Shown here piece by piece: positions 1 through 5,772 of a DNA stretch of 8,161 bases. Under the pieces are notes generated by a model, which was not told the DNA's origin, searched no databases, and saw nothing but the letters and a program-made list of their open reading frames with translations. Source of the DNA: Candidatus Saccharimonadota bacterium (GTDB taxonomy: Bacteria > Eremiobacterota > Xenobia > Xenobiales > Xenobiaceae); contig SFMI01000137.1 in NCBI GenBank assembly GCA_004554425.1, positions 1 to 8,161 on the forward strand, in the 5' to 3' direction. Within the stretch, counting starts at the first letter, position 1. Every line of letters starts with the position of its first letter. Both the position numbers and the translations under genes were made by a program.

Positions 1-1
1 T

Positions 2-871
2 ATGGATAATCCTACTCTATGGGTAAGTTTAATTGTTATAGCTACGGCAGTACAGCCTATTTTAGTAAAACTCGGCTATAGAGTGAGCTTGGATGCTGCG
101 CAGCTCTTGTTGGTTAAGAATTTCTTCTCAGCCCTTATTGTGTTGCCTTTTGTGGGAGCTTTTCGTTGGCTGAAAAAAGAAGAAATTTGGCGTATAGCTA
201 GAGTTAGTGTTTTGGTACTCGGCATAAACGGATTTTCGCTCTTGGCTTTAAAACTGTTGCCAGCTGCCGTAGTAGTGACAATAACGACTACAGTGCCTAT
301 ATTTGTGGCTATAGTAAATCGGTTTATTCTAAAAAGAGAAAAGTTGCCATTTAAATTCTGGTGCGGAGTAGTTACTTGCTTTATTGGTGTGCTTCTAGTA
401 ACAAAAATTGTATATGCTTTGCTTGCCGGTCAGGTTGTAGTTAAAGATTTATGGGGACTAGCAGCATGCTTTGCCGCTGTGGGATGTGCCGTCACTTATA
501 GAGTAAATATGGAAACTCTCACAGGGACTTTCGATTTAAAGTTGCTTTGGATTTGGGCCTTCTGGATAAATGCGGCTGTCGTATTTGTAGCACTGGGCCC
601 TTACACTCCAATGCCTAATACTGACGGCTGGCTTTTGGCCGTTGGTGTCGGCCTCTCGGCCGCCGTGGCTAACAGCGCATTTATATGGTCCATAAGGTTG
701 ATAGGCTCTACTGCAACATCTGTTTTTCAGCTGTTGCAGCGGCCTGTCATAATAATATGTACCGCCTTAATTTTAGGAGAAACCCTGAGTGTATCTCAAA
801 TTTTAGGCGTTGCCTTGGTTGTCATTGGTATTCCTTTAGCCCAACCAAAGCGTCTTTCAGAGGGGTGCTGA
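2..871 (+). CDS. DMT superfamily (EamA-type) membrane permease
   Basis: This 289-residue, strongly hydrophobic protein has about ten predicted membrane segments (roughly residues 5-23, 33-53, 66-86, 88-109, 117-140, 150-168, 180-199, 209-229, 238-258, 264-281), arranged as two five-helix repeats as in EamA/DMT permeases. The second repeat ends with the familiar pattern of a conserved Glu in LGETLS (E260) followed by QILGVALVVIGI; the first repeat has an equivalent Lys/Glu-rich turn (KREKLP) before its last helix. The family exports or imports small metabolites at the inner membrane, but the substrate cannot be read from sequence. The ATG lies at base 2, so the ribosome binding site is outside the window and a start further upstream cannot be excluded, although the N terminus already looks complete. 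Its last 50 bp overlap the convergent regulator gene on the other strand. Confidence 0.85.
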   Translation: MDNPTLWVSLIVIATAVQPILVKLGYRVSLDAAQLLLVKNFFSALIVLPFVGAFRWLKKEEIWRIARVSVLVLGINGFSLLALKLLPAAVVVTITTTVPIFVAIVNRFILKREKLPFKFWCGVVTCFIGVLLVTKIVYALLAGQVVVKDLWGLAACFAAVGCAVTYRVNMETLTGTFDLKLLWIWAFWINAAVVFVALGPYTPMPNTDGWLLAVGVGLSAAVANSAFIWSIRLIGSTATSVFQLLQRPVIIICTALILGETLSVSQILGVALVVIGIPLAQPKRLSEGC

Positions 872-1244
872 TAGCGTTTTGGCAAGCATGACACTGTCCT
901 GTAAGGACTAGTTCGTAGGCTTCGGCTGTGAATGAATCAAGCTGATTGAGGTTCTGGAAACTCACAACCTTAGGATCCAGATCAAACACTTTGTGGCACT
1001 TAGTGCAATAAGCATGACCGTGCATTACTTCGGTGTTCCTATCGAAGCGGAATTTCCCATCGGGAAAAGTCAAACGGGCCAGCCTATGATTGTCAGCCAA
1101 ATTGTTTAAGTTGCGGTAGACGGTAGCCATGCTTACATGCGGCATCCGATCCCTAACCAGGTTATAAACCTCTTCGACTGTCATATGCTTATCCGAGTTA
1201 AAAATTACCTCTTCAATAGCTCTTTTTTGTTTGGTATCGCCCAT
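822..1244 (-). CDS. perR: Fur-family metal-dependent repressor, PerR-like
   Basis: The 140-residue protein has the Fur-family layout: an N-terminal winged helix with the recognition stretch VSMATVYRNLNNLAD (about 37-51), then a dimerisation/metal domain. Two CxxC pairs (C80/C83 and C118/C121) fit the structural zinc site. The five residues matching the regulatory metal site of Bacillus PerR are all present: H20, D68, H75, H77 and D88. Asp at the last position is typical of PerR, where Fur proteins usually carry Glu, so peroxide sensing by iron-catalysed histidine oxidation is the likely role. R44 in the recognition helix is more Fur-like than the Asn of Bacillus PerR, so the DNA target may be intermediate. 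The gene is divergent from the rubrerythrin fusion, the classic PerR target type. An in-frame TAA lies only four codons upstream of the ATG, which fixes the start; no good Shine-Dalgarno is visible. The 19-residue tail after the last CxxC is longer than in Bacillus PerR and is mostly encoded in the overlap with the permease gene. Confidence 0.85.
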   Translation of the reverse strand: MGDTKQKRAIEEVIFNSDKHMTVEEVYNLVRDRMPHVSMATVYRNLNNLADNHRLARLTFPDGKFRFDRNTEVMHGHAYCTKCHKVFDLDPKVVSFQNLNQLDSFTAEAYELVLTGQCHACQNAISTPLKDALVGLKEYQ

Positions 1245-1312
1245 ACAGGAAATATATTAGCAGAAGTGGTAACTAAAGTTAATATGTATCAGCCAATTTT
1301 CTAGAAAAAAAT

Positions 1313-1327
1313 TGATAAAGTTTATTC
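1313..1327. promoter_or_regulatory. Candidate Fur/PerR-family operator
   Basis: The sequence TGATAAAGTTTATTC has an exact 5-1-5 palindromic core (ATAAA-G-TTTAT, 1315-1325). By eye it matches the 7-1-7 Fur-box consensus TGATAATnATTATCA at 10 of 14 positions and the PerR consensus TTATAATnATTATAA at 9 of 14. It lies about 70 bp upstream of the perR start, in the spacer shared with the fusion gene, so autoregulation of perR is the simplest reading. It sits over 100 bp upstream of the best plus-strand promoter candidate, so control of the fusion gene from this site is less certain. In AT-rich DNA such a match can arise by chance. Confidence 0.4.
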
Positions 1328-1430
1328 ATAATTGCCGTAAAATATGAAAATAAGCGTTAAAATGGGCTTTTTTGGCATAAAAGAAATGATTACTATTAAA
1401 AACATGTATCATTTTACTTGTTTGCTTTTC

Positions 1431-1459
1431 TTGTGGGGGCTGTGCAACTTTGTTAAAAT
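1431..1459 (+). promoter_or_regulatory. Candidate sigma-70 promoter for the fusion gene
   Basis: A -35 like TTGTGG (1431-1436) and a -10 like TAAAAT (1454-1459, five of six consensus bases) are separated by exactly 17 nt, facing the fusion gene. Transcription would start near 1466 and leave a leader of about 130 nt. The -35 is poor (TTG only), so this is a candidate that needs start-site mapping. Confidence 0.35.
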
Positions 1460-1598
1460 AAAAGTGGCTCCGTTCCAATTTAGCAATTTAAAAATTGCTA
1501 CTAAGGATGGAACTATTTTTTCGCGTAAATAGTGAAAAAATGCTACGGCGTCGGCATTCAAGACTGTGATTGTTGTTTTTTTGGAGGTATTGCGATAA

Positions 1599-3062
1599 GT
1601 GGACAAAGCTGCTTTATTTAAGTTAAGCTATGGGCTTTATATACTTAGTGTTCGTGACGGTGAAAAGCTTAACGGATGTGTCGTCAATACTGTCACTCAA
1701 GTGGCAGATTCTCCCTACAGAGTAATTGCAGCTGTAAATAAAGCGAATTATACAGCAGAGCTTATTAATAAAAAGCGACTCTTTTCAGTTTCGGTTTTGA
1801 CCGAAGGGGTAGATTTTGAAACTATCAAACATTTTGGTTTTCAAAGCGGCCGCCAGAGTGACAAATTTGCACTTTTCCCTCACGAAATAGACTTGGAAAG
1901 TGGTTTGCCTTATTTAATTAAGGATTGCTGCGCTTATCTGTTATGCAAAGTCATAGAAATTAAAGACTTAGGTACCCACTATCTCTATGTGGCTGAGATT
2001 TTTGATATGAAAGTTCTCAGTTCGGCTCCGTCTTTAACCTATGCATATTACCAAAGTAATATAAAACCACGCCCCGGATTGGTTGCCCAAGCTGAGCCCA
2101 AGCAAGCTACTAAAAAGGTTGTGCGCTGGGTTTGCGATGTTTGCGGTTATGTCTATGAAGGCGCAGATTTACCTAAAGATTTTGTTTGCCCTTTGTGTGG
2201 AGTAGGCGCCGACATGTTCCATCCCGAAGTAGAGGAAGCACAGTCGACTGCTTTTGTCCCTGCGACAAAGGTCAAAACTAAAAAACGTACCAAAACTGTC
2301 AAACGTTGGGTATGTACTGTTTGCGGTTTCGTTTACGATGGAGATACTCTTCCTGAAGACTACATTTGCCCTTGGTGTAAGCATGGCGCCGAGGCTTTTG
2401 AGCTAATGGATGTAGAAATAGAAGTCGAAGACGAACTTGAAAGCAATTCTCAAGATAATCAAACAAATATAATAACAAACGCAGTTTCAGCTCTACACGC
2501 TGTTACTGCAGGAGGAAATACCATGGAACTTAAGGGCTCAAAGACTGAGAAAAATTTACAGGCTGCTTTTGCCGGTGAGTCTCAAGCTCGCAACAAATAC
2601 ACCTACTATGCCAGCAAGGCCCGCAAAGAAGGCTATCAGCAAATTGCCAATCTGTTCTTGGAAACTGCCGAGAATGAGCGCGAACATGCTGAGCTTTGGT
2701 TCAAGCACTTGCATGGTGGAGCTATTCCTACTACTACTGAAAACCTTCTTGATGCTGCCGAAGGTGAAAACTACGAGTGGACTAATATGTACGCCGAGTT
2801 TGCCAAAGAAGCTGAGGAAGAAGGCTTTACCGAAATCGCCCGTCTTTTCAGAGCTGTAGGCAATATTGAAAAAGCGCATGAAGAGCGTTATCGTAAGCTC
2901 TTAGCCAATATTGAAGGTGGTTTGGTCTTCTCTCGTGATGGTGAAGCCATTTGGCAATGCCTCCAGTGTGGCAACATCGTTATTGGCAAAAAAGCTCCCG
3001 AAAAGTGCCCTGTTTGCGGTCACGATAAGGCTTATTTCCAGCTTAAAGCTACCAACTACTAA
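1599..3062 (+). CDS. Flavin reductase-rubredoxin-rubredoxin-rubrerythrin fusion protein
   Basis: This 487-residue multidomain redox protein should be cytoplasmic and should reduce hydrogen peroxide. Residues ~1-155 form a flavin-reductase-like (FMN-binding split barrel) domain, like the front of high-molecular-weight rubredoxins. Two short rubredoxin domains follow: C179/C182/C197/C200 and C239/C242/C257/C260, each CxxC-x14-CxxC, shorter than a classic rubredoxin. After an acidic, polar linker (~268-308) comes a full rubrerythrin (309-487). It has ferritin-like diiron ligands E327, E360 and H363 (ExxH), E393, and E424 and H427 (ExxH), and a C-terminal rubredoxin (C454/C457/C470/C473). Electrons presumably pass from FMN through the FeS4 centres to the diiron site. 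The GTG start is supported by GGAGG at 1583-1587 (11-nt spacer); an in-frame TAA just upstream (1596-1598) excludes an earlier start. The neighbouring perR-like gene supports peroxide control. The domain order is unusual, and an internal promoter/start may release the rubrerythrin part alone. No membrane segment or signal peptide is seen. Confidence 0.93.
   Translation: MDKAALFKLSYGLYILSVRDGEKLNGCVVNTVTQVADSPYRVIAAVNKANYTAELINKKRLFSVSVLTEGVDFETIKHFGFQSGRQSDKFALFPHEIDLESGLPYLIKDCCAYLLCKVIEIKDLGTHYLYVAEIFDMKVLSSAPSLTYAYYQSNIKPRPGLVAQAEPKQATKKVVRWVCDVCGYVYEGADLPKDFVCPLCGVGADMFHPEVEEAQSTAFVPATKVKTKKRTKTVKRWVCTVCGFVYDGDTLPEDYICPWCKHGAEAFELMDVEIEVEDELESNSQDNQTNIITNAVSALHAVTAGGNTMELKGSKTEKNLQAAFAGESQARNKYTYYASKARKEGYQQIANLFLETAENEREHAELWFKHLHGGAIPTTTENLLDAAEGENYEWTNMYAEFAKEAEEEGFTEIARLFRAVGNIEKAHEERYRKLLANIEGGLVFSRDGEAIWQCLQCGNIVIGKKAPEKCPVCGHDKAYFQLKATNY
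2468..2473 (+). promoter_or_regulatory. Candidate internal -10 element (TATAAT)
   Basis: A perfect TATAAT lies within the linker-coding part of the fusion gene, 49 nt ahead of the internal ATG. The only -35-like hexamer at near-normal distance is TTCTCA (2447-2452, four of six, 15-nt spacer); TTGAAA at 2437-2442 is better but 25 nt away. A start near 2480 would give a leader of about 43 nt carrying AGGAGG. The preceding GATAAT (2454-2459) resembles a single Fur-family half-site, too little to call an operator. Confidence 0.35.
2510..2515 (+). promoter_or_regulatory. Internal Shine-Dalgarno for free rubrerythrin
   Basis: AGGAGG lies inside the fusion reading frame and ends 7 nt before the in-frame ATG at 2523. 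It is the strongest Shine-Dalgarno in the window, better placed than the one at the fusion gene's own GTG. It is translated as part of Ala-Gly-Gly in the linker. Confidence 0.6.
2523..3062 (+). CDS. Probable internally initiated rubrerythrin (same frame as fusion)
   Basis: Starting at the internal ATG (residue 309 of the fusion) the frame gives a 179-residue protein, close to the usual length of a stand-alone rubrerythrin and starting where such proteins start (MELKGSKTEKNLQAAFAGES). It contains the diiron ferritin-like domain and the C-terminal FeS4 rubredoxin, so it would be a complete peroxidase by itself. The support is positional: a perfect AGGAGG with ideal spacing, an ATG rather than the GTG of the long form, and a TATAAT upstream. 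The free form would share the C terminus of the fusion and might co-assemble with it, since rubrerythrins are dimers or higher oligomers. Whether it is made is inference. Confidence 0.5.
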   Translation: MELKGSKTEKNLQAAFAGESQARNKYTYYASKARKEGYQQIANLFLETAENEREHAELWFKHLHGGAIPTTTENLLDAAEGENYEWTNMYAEFAKEAEEEGFTEIARLFRAVGNIEKAHEERYRKLLANIEGGLVFSRDGEAIWQCLQCGNIVIGKKAPEKCPVCGHDKAYFQLKATNY

Positions 3063-3082
3063 TATCTCTCAATTTTATCTTT

Positions 3083-3135
3083 AAAACATAAAGCCGCCGC
3101 AATTCATTTGAATTGCGGCGGCTTTATGTTTTTTT
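3083..3135. terminator. Strong, probably bidirectional intrinsic terminator
   Basis: The two arms 3083-3106 and 3109-3132 are exact reverse complements over 24 bp with only two bases between them, with a GC-rich core (GCCGCCGC) and seven T residues at 3129-3135 on the plus strand. It begins 20 bp after the fusion gene stop and ends just beyond the stop of the convergent minus-strand gene. The AAAA at the left arm gives a shorter U-run for the minus strand, so it can serve both. Confidence 0.92.
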
Positions 3136-3142
3136 GTGCCAT

Positions 3143-4163
3143 CTACTTAAATTTTACTTGAAAATTTTTAGGCACTGAGCGATTGCCTTTGCCGTCGGTA
3201 GCAATAATAGTAAAAACAGCTTGCATACCGGGCAACTTCACTAGAAATCCGTAATCAGTTTCAAAATAGCCTTCTGTATCAGAAGTACAAGGAATGGAGC
3301 CCATGACATCTTCTTCTGTATTGCGGGTGGCCGGTTCGATATTATCGCTAAAGCCTATCTTAGGCACAATACTGATATTGCAATTTGGCAAAGTGCGTCC
3401 TTTGATCTTGAAATTTAGCGGTACCTGAGATTTGCTGTCCCCAAATCGAGGCTGTTTCTGGAGCTGTCATTTCAAAAGTGCGATTGTCTTTTTGCAAATA
3501 GCCCACAACTCTAGCTCTAAGTCGGCTATCTCCATGCTTTATTCTGTAATATCCCTTATATAAACCAGGGGTTTGTTTATCTTCTATTAAGGGGATATCG
3601 AAGCGATAATCTTCAATTTCAAACCAAGCTTTGTCTGCTCCCTTAATGCCTTTTAACTCTACGTTCAGATCCTCAAAAGCTCCCAAATCCAAACGACTAG
3701 TGATATGGACTGATTCAATAGAGCTAGGCCTTTTGATAGTAAACGACCAACTCAATTCGTTAGTAGTATTGCTTGCATCAGTTAAGTGAACTTTCACTTC
3801 TACAGGCCCATCGTGATAATCAGTAAAAGGACGATAACTTATAAAAGCCGGCGTTTTTAAACAGTTGCTACTTACTTCGGAATTGTTTACCCACATTCTA
3901 GAAAGTTCGTAACGAATCGAAGTAGAAGGGGAAAAAGTTACTACGATTGAGGGACGAGCTTCCTTTATAGTCAATCCTGGCGCTGGATCAACTGTAATGT
4001 TTTTGGAAACATTTGTGTTTATAGTGGTACTTGTTGAAGCAGAATTTCCAGTGGTAGGGGGGGTATCTCCAGCCCAAGCTGACGAAGAGAAATGTAAAGC
4101 AATCAAGTTAAGCGAGATAAAATATAACAAGAAAAAATATAAAAACCTGCGCATACTTGGCAT
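3143..4163 (-). pseudogene. Exported protein of unknown function, interrupted by a frameshift
   Basis: The first open frame (4163 down to a TAA at 3360-3362, 267 residues) begins with a clear signal peptide: MPSMRR, a hydrophobic core of about 19 residues, and an AWA cleavage site (after A31). A Ser/Thr-rich stretch (33-55) and beta-rich sequence follow, looking like Ig-type extracellular modules. After about W241 the frame degenerates, while the +1 frame continues smoothly (GDSKSQVPLNFKIKGR...) to a TAG at 3143-3145. The joint most likely lies at the G4 run on the coding strand (plus-strand CCCC, 3439-3442); it must lie between 3467 and 3362. Removing one base gives 1020 nt, exactly 339 residues plus stop, ending near the shared terminator. 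I do not recognise the family; a cell-surface or periplasmic role is inferred from the signal peptide. It could be a recent pseudogene, a sequencing error in a homopolymer, or phase variation. No clear Shine-Dalgarno is seen; M4 is an alternative start. Confidence 0.75.
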
Positions 4164-4187
4164 TTTTGCTCAGTTTTGCTTAAGCTC

Positions 4188-4231
4188 CTGCCCGGAAGTT
4201 GGGCAGAATAGACTTATGCCAATCCAGTCTA
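4188..4231. other. Two small hairpins in the divergent spacer
   Basis: CTGCCC/GGGCAG (4188-4193 and 4201-4206, 7-nt loop) is followed by TAGACT/AGTCTA (4209-4214 and 4226-4231, 12-nt loop). They lie 25-70 bp upstream of the exported-protein gene and about 200 bp upstream of fabF. The first could act in the leader of the minus-strand gene. No function is recognised, and no convincing promoter hexamers were found in the 4164-4420 spacer. Confidence 0.3.
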
Positions 4232-4298
4232 CTTAGCTAAGAAGGAAGCATTTTTCAGGCGTGGAAGGGCAAGTCGTTCAAAGCATGGCAAAGGCTTT

Positions 4299-4369
4299 GC
4301 AGAGACGTATTTTCACGCAAATGCCCCATACTATGGCGCTTATGTAAAAGCGTCTGCTTGAATTTTTTT
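4299..4369 (+). ncRNA. Structured leader or terminator-like hairpin upstream of fabF
   Basis: Arms at 4299-4313 and 4346-4357 pair as GCAGA/TCTGC, CG/CG, a T-G wobble and TTTT/AAAA, with small bulges. Inside, GCcCCAT pairs with ATGGcGC (4323-4329 and 4333-4339) around a 3-nt loop. A run of seven T follows at 4363-4369. The shape fits an attenuator or the 3' end of a small transcript, 50 nt ahead of the fabF start. No plus-strand gene lies between 3062 and fabF, so a plain terminator for an upstream gene is unlikely. A nearby 6-1-6 palindrome, GCAAAGGCTTTGC (4288-4300), overlaps the left arm and could form a competing fold. No known RNA family is recognised. Confidence 0.35.
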
Positions 4370-4420
4370 GAGCTTGGGCTGTCTTTGTCGGCGGTTGCTT
4401 ATATTGAGGTTTTATTATAT

Positions 4421-5671
4421 ATGTCATTATCTGATAACACTGTAGTAATTACTGGTCTGGGAATTATTTCTGCTCTGGGGTGTGGCGTAGACGAATTTTG
4501 GAAGAACTTAACTGCCGGTAAATGCGGTATCGGCCCTATTACGCAGTTTGACGCCAGCGATTTCAGCACAAAAATAGCGGCTGAAGTAAAAGATTTTAAT
4601 CCTGAAGATTATATGGATCGTAAAGACGCTCGACGTCGCGACAGATATATTCAGCTGGCTTCAGCAGCTTCTAAGTTGGCTTGGCAAGATGCTAAGTTGG
4701 AAACTGACAAGATCAATCCTTTACGCGCCGGAGTCATTATTAGCTCGGGTATCGGCGGTATTTCCACTTTTGAAAATAATATGAAGACCTACATGGAAAA
4801 AGGACCTGGTCGTATCAGTCCCTTCTTCATTCCTATGATGATTTCCAATATGGCTTCTGGTGTGGTTTCTATAGAACTCGGTCTCAAAGGAATGAGCTTT
4901 TGCGTAGTTTCGGCTTGTGCTTCCAGTACTCACGCTTTAGGTGTGGCTGCCGATGCCATTCGTGCTGGCAGAGCTGATATTATGGTTGCTGGTGGCTCGG
5001 AAGCCGCTATGACTCCTATGGCTGTAGGTGGCTTCTGCTCCTTGCATGCCCTTTCTACTCGCAACGACGAGCCTACTAAAGCTTCGCGTCCTTTTGATAA
5101 AGAGCGTGATGGTTTTGTTATGGCTGAAGGTGCAGCTACTGTGGTATTGGAATCTCTTGCTCACGCTAAGGCTAGAGGTGCCCATATTTATGCTGTTTTG
5201 GCTGGCAGCGGAGCTACTTCCGATGCCCACCATATTACCGCTCCCGATCCTGAAGGCAATGGCGCCAAAGAAGCTATGCGCATAGCTTTAGCTGACGCAA
5301 ATATCAAGCCTGAAGAAGTAGATTATATCAACGCTCACGGAACTTCCACACCTTTAGGTGATCCTGCGGAGATTAAGGCTATTAAGCAAGTGTTCGGCGA
5401 ACATGCTTACGAGTTGGCTATATCGTCTTCCAAATCTATGTTTGGTCACGCTTTAGGTGCTGCTGGTGCTTTGGAAACAGCCGTTTGTGCTTTAACTATT
5501 AAAAACGGCATTATTACTCCTACTATCAACTATGAGTATCCCGATCCCGAATGCGATTTAGACGTTGTTCCTAATGTCGCTCGCAAAGCCGACGTTAAGG
5601 TTGCTTTAAACAATTCCTTCGGCTTCGGTGGACAAAATGCCGTAGTAGTGTTGCGCAGGTATGAGGAATAG
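4421..5671 (+). CDS. fabF: 3-oxoacyl-[acyl-carrier-protein] synthase II (beta-ketoacyl-ACP synthase II)
   Basis: This is a condensing enzyme of type II fatty acid synthesis: it joins malonyl-ACP to a growing acyl-ACP in the cytoplasm, releasing CO2. From the ATG at 4421 it has 416 residues, the usual FabF length. The thiolase-fold active site is complete: nucleophile C166 in SACASSTHALG, H306 in NAHGTSTPLGD, K338 in SSSKSMFGH and H343 in the same motif. The Gly-rich C-terminal NNSFGFGGQNA is also present. The frame is open upstream to a TTG at 4358, but those 21 residues are unlike any FabF N terminus, whereas GAGG at 4406-4409 (11-nt spacer) and the usual VVITGLG opening support 4421. It heads a plus-strand group with rnc downstream, a pairing common in bacteria; the acpP and fabG genes that often precede fabF are not here. 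Confidence 0.96.
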   Translation: MSLSDNTVVITGLGIISALGCGVDEFWKNLTAGKCGIGPITQFDASDFSTKIAAEVKDFNPEDYMDRKDARRRDRYIQLASAASKLAWQDAKLETDKINPLRAGVIISSGIGGISTFENNMKTYMEKGPGRISPFFIPMMISNMASGVVSIELGLKGMSFCVVSACASSTHALGVAADAIRAGRADIMVAGGSEAAMTPMAVGGFCSLHALSTRNDEPTKASRPFDKERDGFVMAEGAATVVLESLAHAKARGAHIYAVLAGSGATSDAHHITAPDPEGNGAKEAMRIALADANIKPEEVDYINAHGTSTPLGDPAEIKAIKQVFGEHAYELAISSSKSMFGHALGAAGALETAVCALTIKNGIITPTINYEYPDPECDLDVVPNVARKADVKVALNNSFGFGGQNAVVVLRRYEE

Positions 5672-5709
5672 TTTCAGCTAATACCCACGGCCATTTTTGT
5701 TTAGTATAT

Positions 5710-5772
5710 CCGTCGGGCTGGCTTTGTGTTTGCTCTTTTGTTATACAAGTAAATCCGAAAGAAGCCCGGCGG
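5710..5772 (+). promoter_or_regulatory. Stem-loop in the rnc leader next to the ribosome site
   Basis: CCGTCGGGCT (5710-5719) pairs with AGCCCGGCGG (5763-5772): ten base pairs including one U-G wobble, closing a 43-nt loop that contains a smaller hairpin (TTGT/ACAA, 5738-5748). The right arm ends three bases before the GAGG ribosome site of rnc. There is no T-run, so it is not a terminator. In E. coli RNase III cleaves a stem in its own leader; this stem is a candidate for the same kind of control, but its 10-bp length is short for an RNase III substrate. Confidence 0.4.

Larger units (their letters stand above)
1245..1598. other. Divergent intergenic spacer, 354 bp
   Basis: This spacer separates perR from the rubrerythrin fusion. 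It holds the candidate Fur-family box and promoter listed separately. Within the predicted leader of the fusion gene there is a 9-bp perfect inverted repeat, TAGCAATTT/AAATTGCTA (1481-1489 and 1492-1500), with only two bases between the arms, and a weaker bulged hairpin at 1539-1558 (AATGC..CG / CGGCATT). I recognise no known riboswitch consensus. A 62-codon open frame at 1344-1532 has no family resemblance and no convincing ribosome site, so I do not call it a gene. Confidence 0.5.

Noticed and set aside
1381..1400. Second Fur/PerR-type box (AAATGATTA core)
   Set aside because: Only about 8 of 14 consensus positions match and there is no palindromic symmetry beyond the centre; this is expected by chance in AT-rich sequence.
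1344..1532. 62-codon open frame in the perR-fusion spacer
   Set aside because: It has no Shine-Dalgarno, no recognisable family, AT-driven composition (Lys/Ile/Phe-rich) and overlaps the candidate promoter; it is more likely a leader region than a gene.
2556..2879. 107-codon minus-strand frame opposite the rubrerythrin domain
   Set aside because: It is a shadow of the strongly supported plus-strand rubrerythrin codons, with no family signal of its own.
3143..3391. Separate 82-residue gene on the minus strand
   Set aside because: Its TTG start has no ribosome site, its frame extends upstream to 3467 with protein-like sequence, and it joins the 267-residue frame by a single base; it is the 3' part of the frameshifted gene.
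4188..4206. GGAA-containing hairpin reminiscent of SRP RNA
   Set aside because: The surrounding conserved SRP helix 8 sequence (AGCAG on the 3' side, matching internal loop) is absent.
4358..4420. 21-residue N-terminal extension of FabF from a TTG
   Set aside because: It has no ribosome site at the TTG, the T-run of the hairpin lies inside it, and known FabF proteins begin near the VVITGLG motif; GAGG supports ATG 4421.
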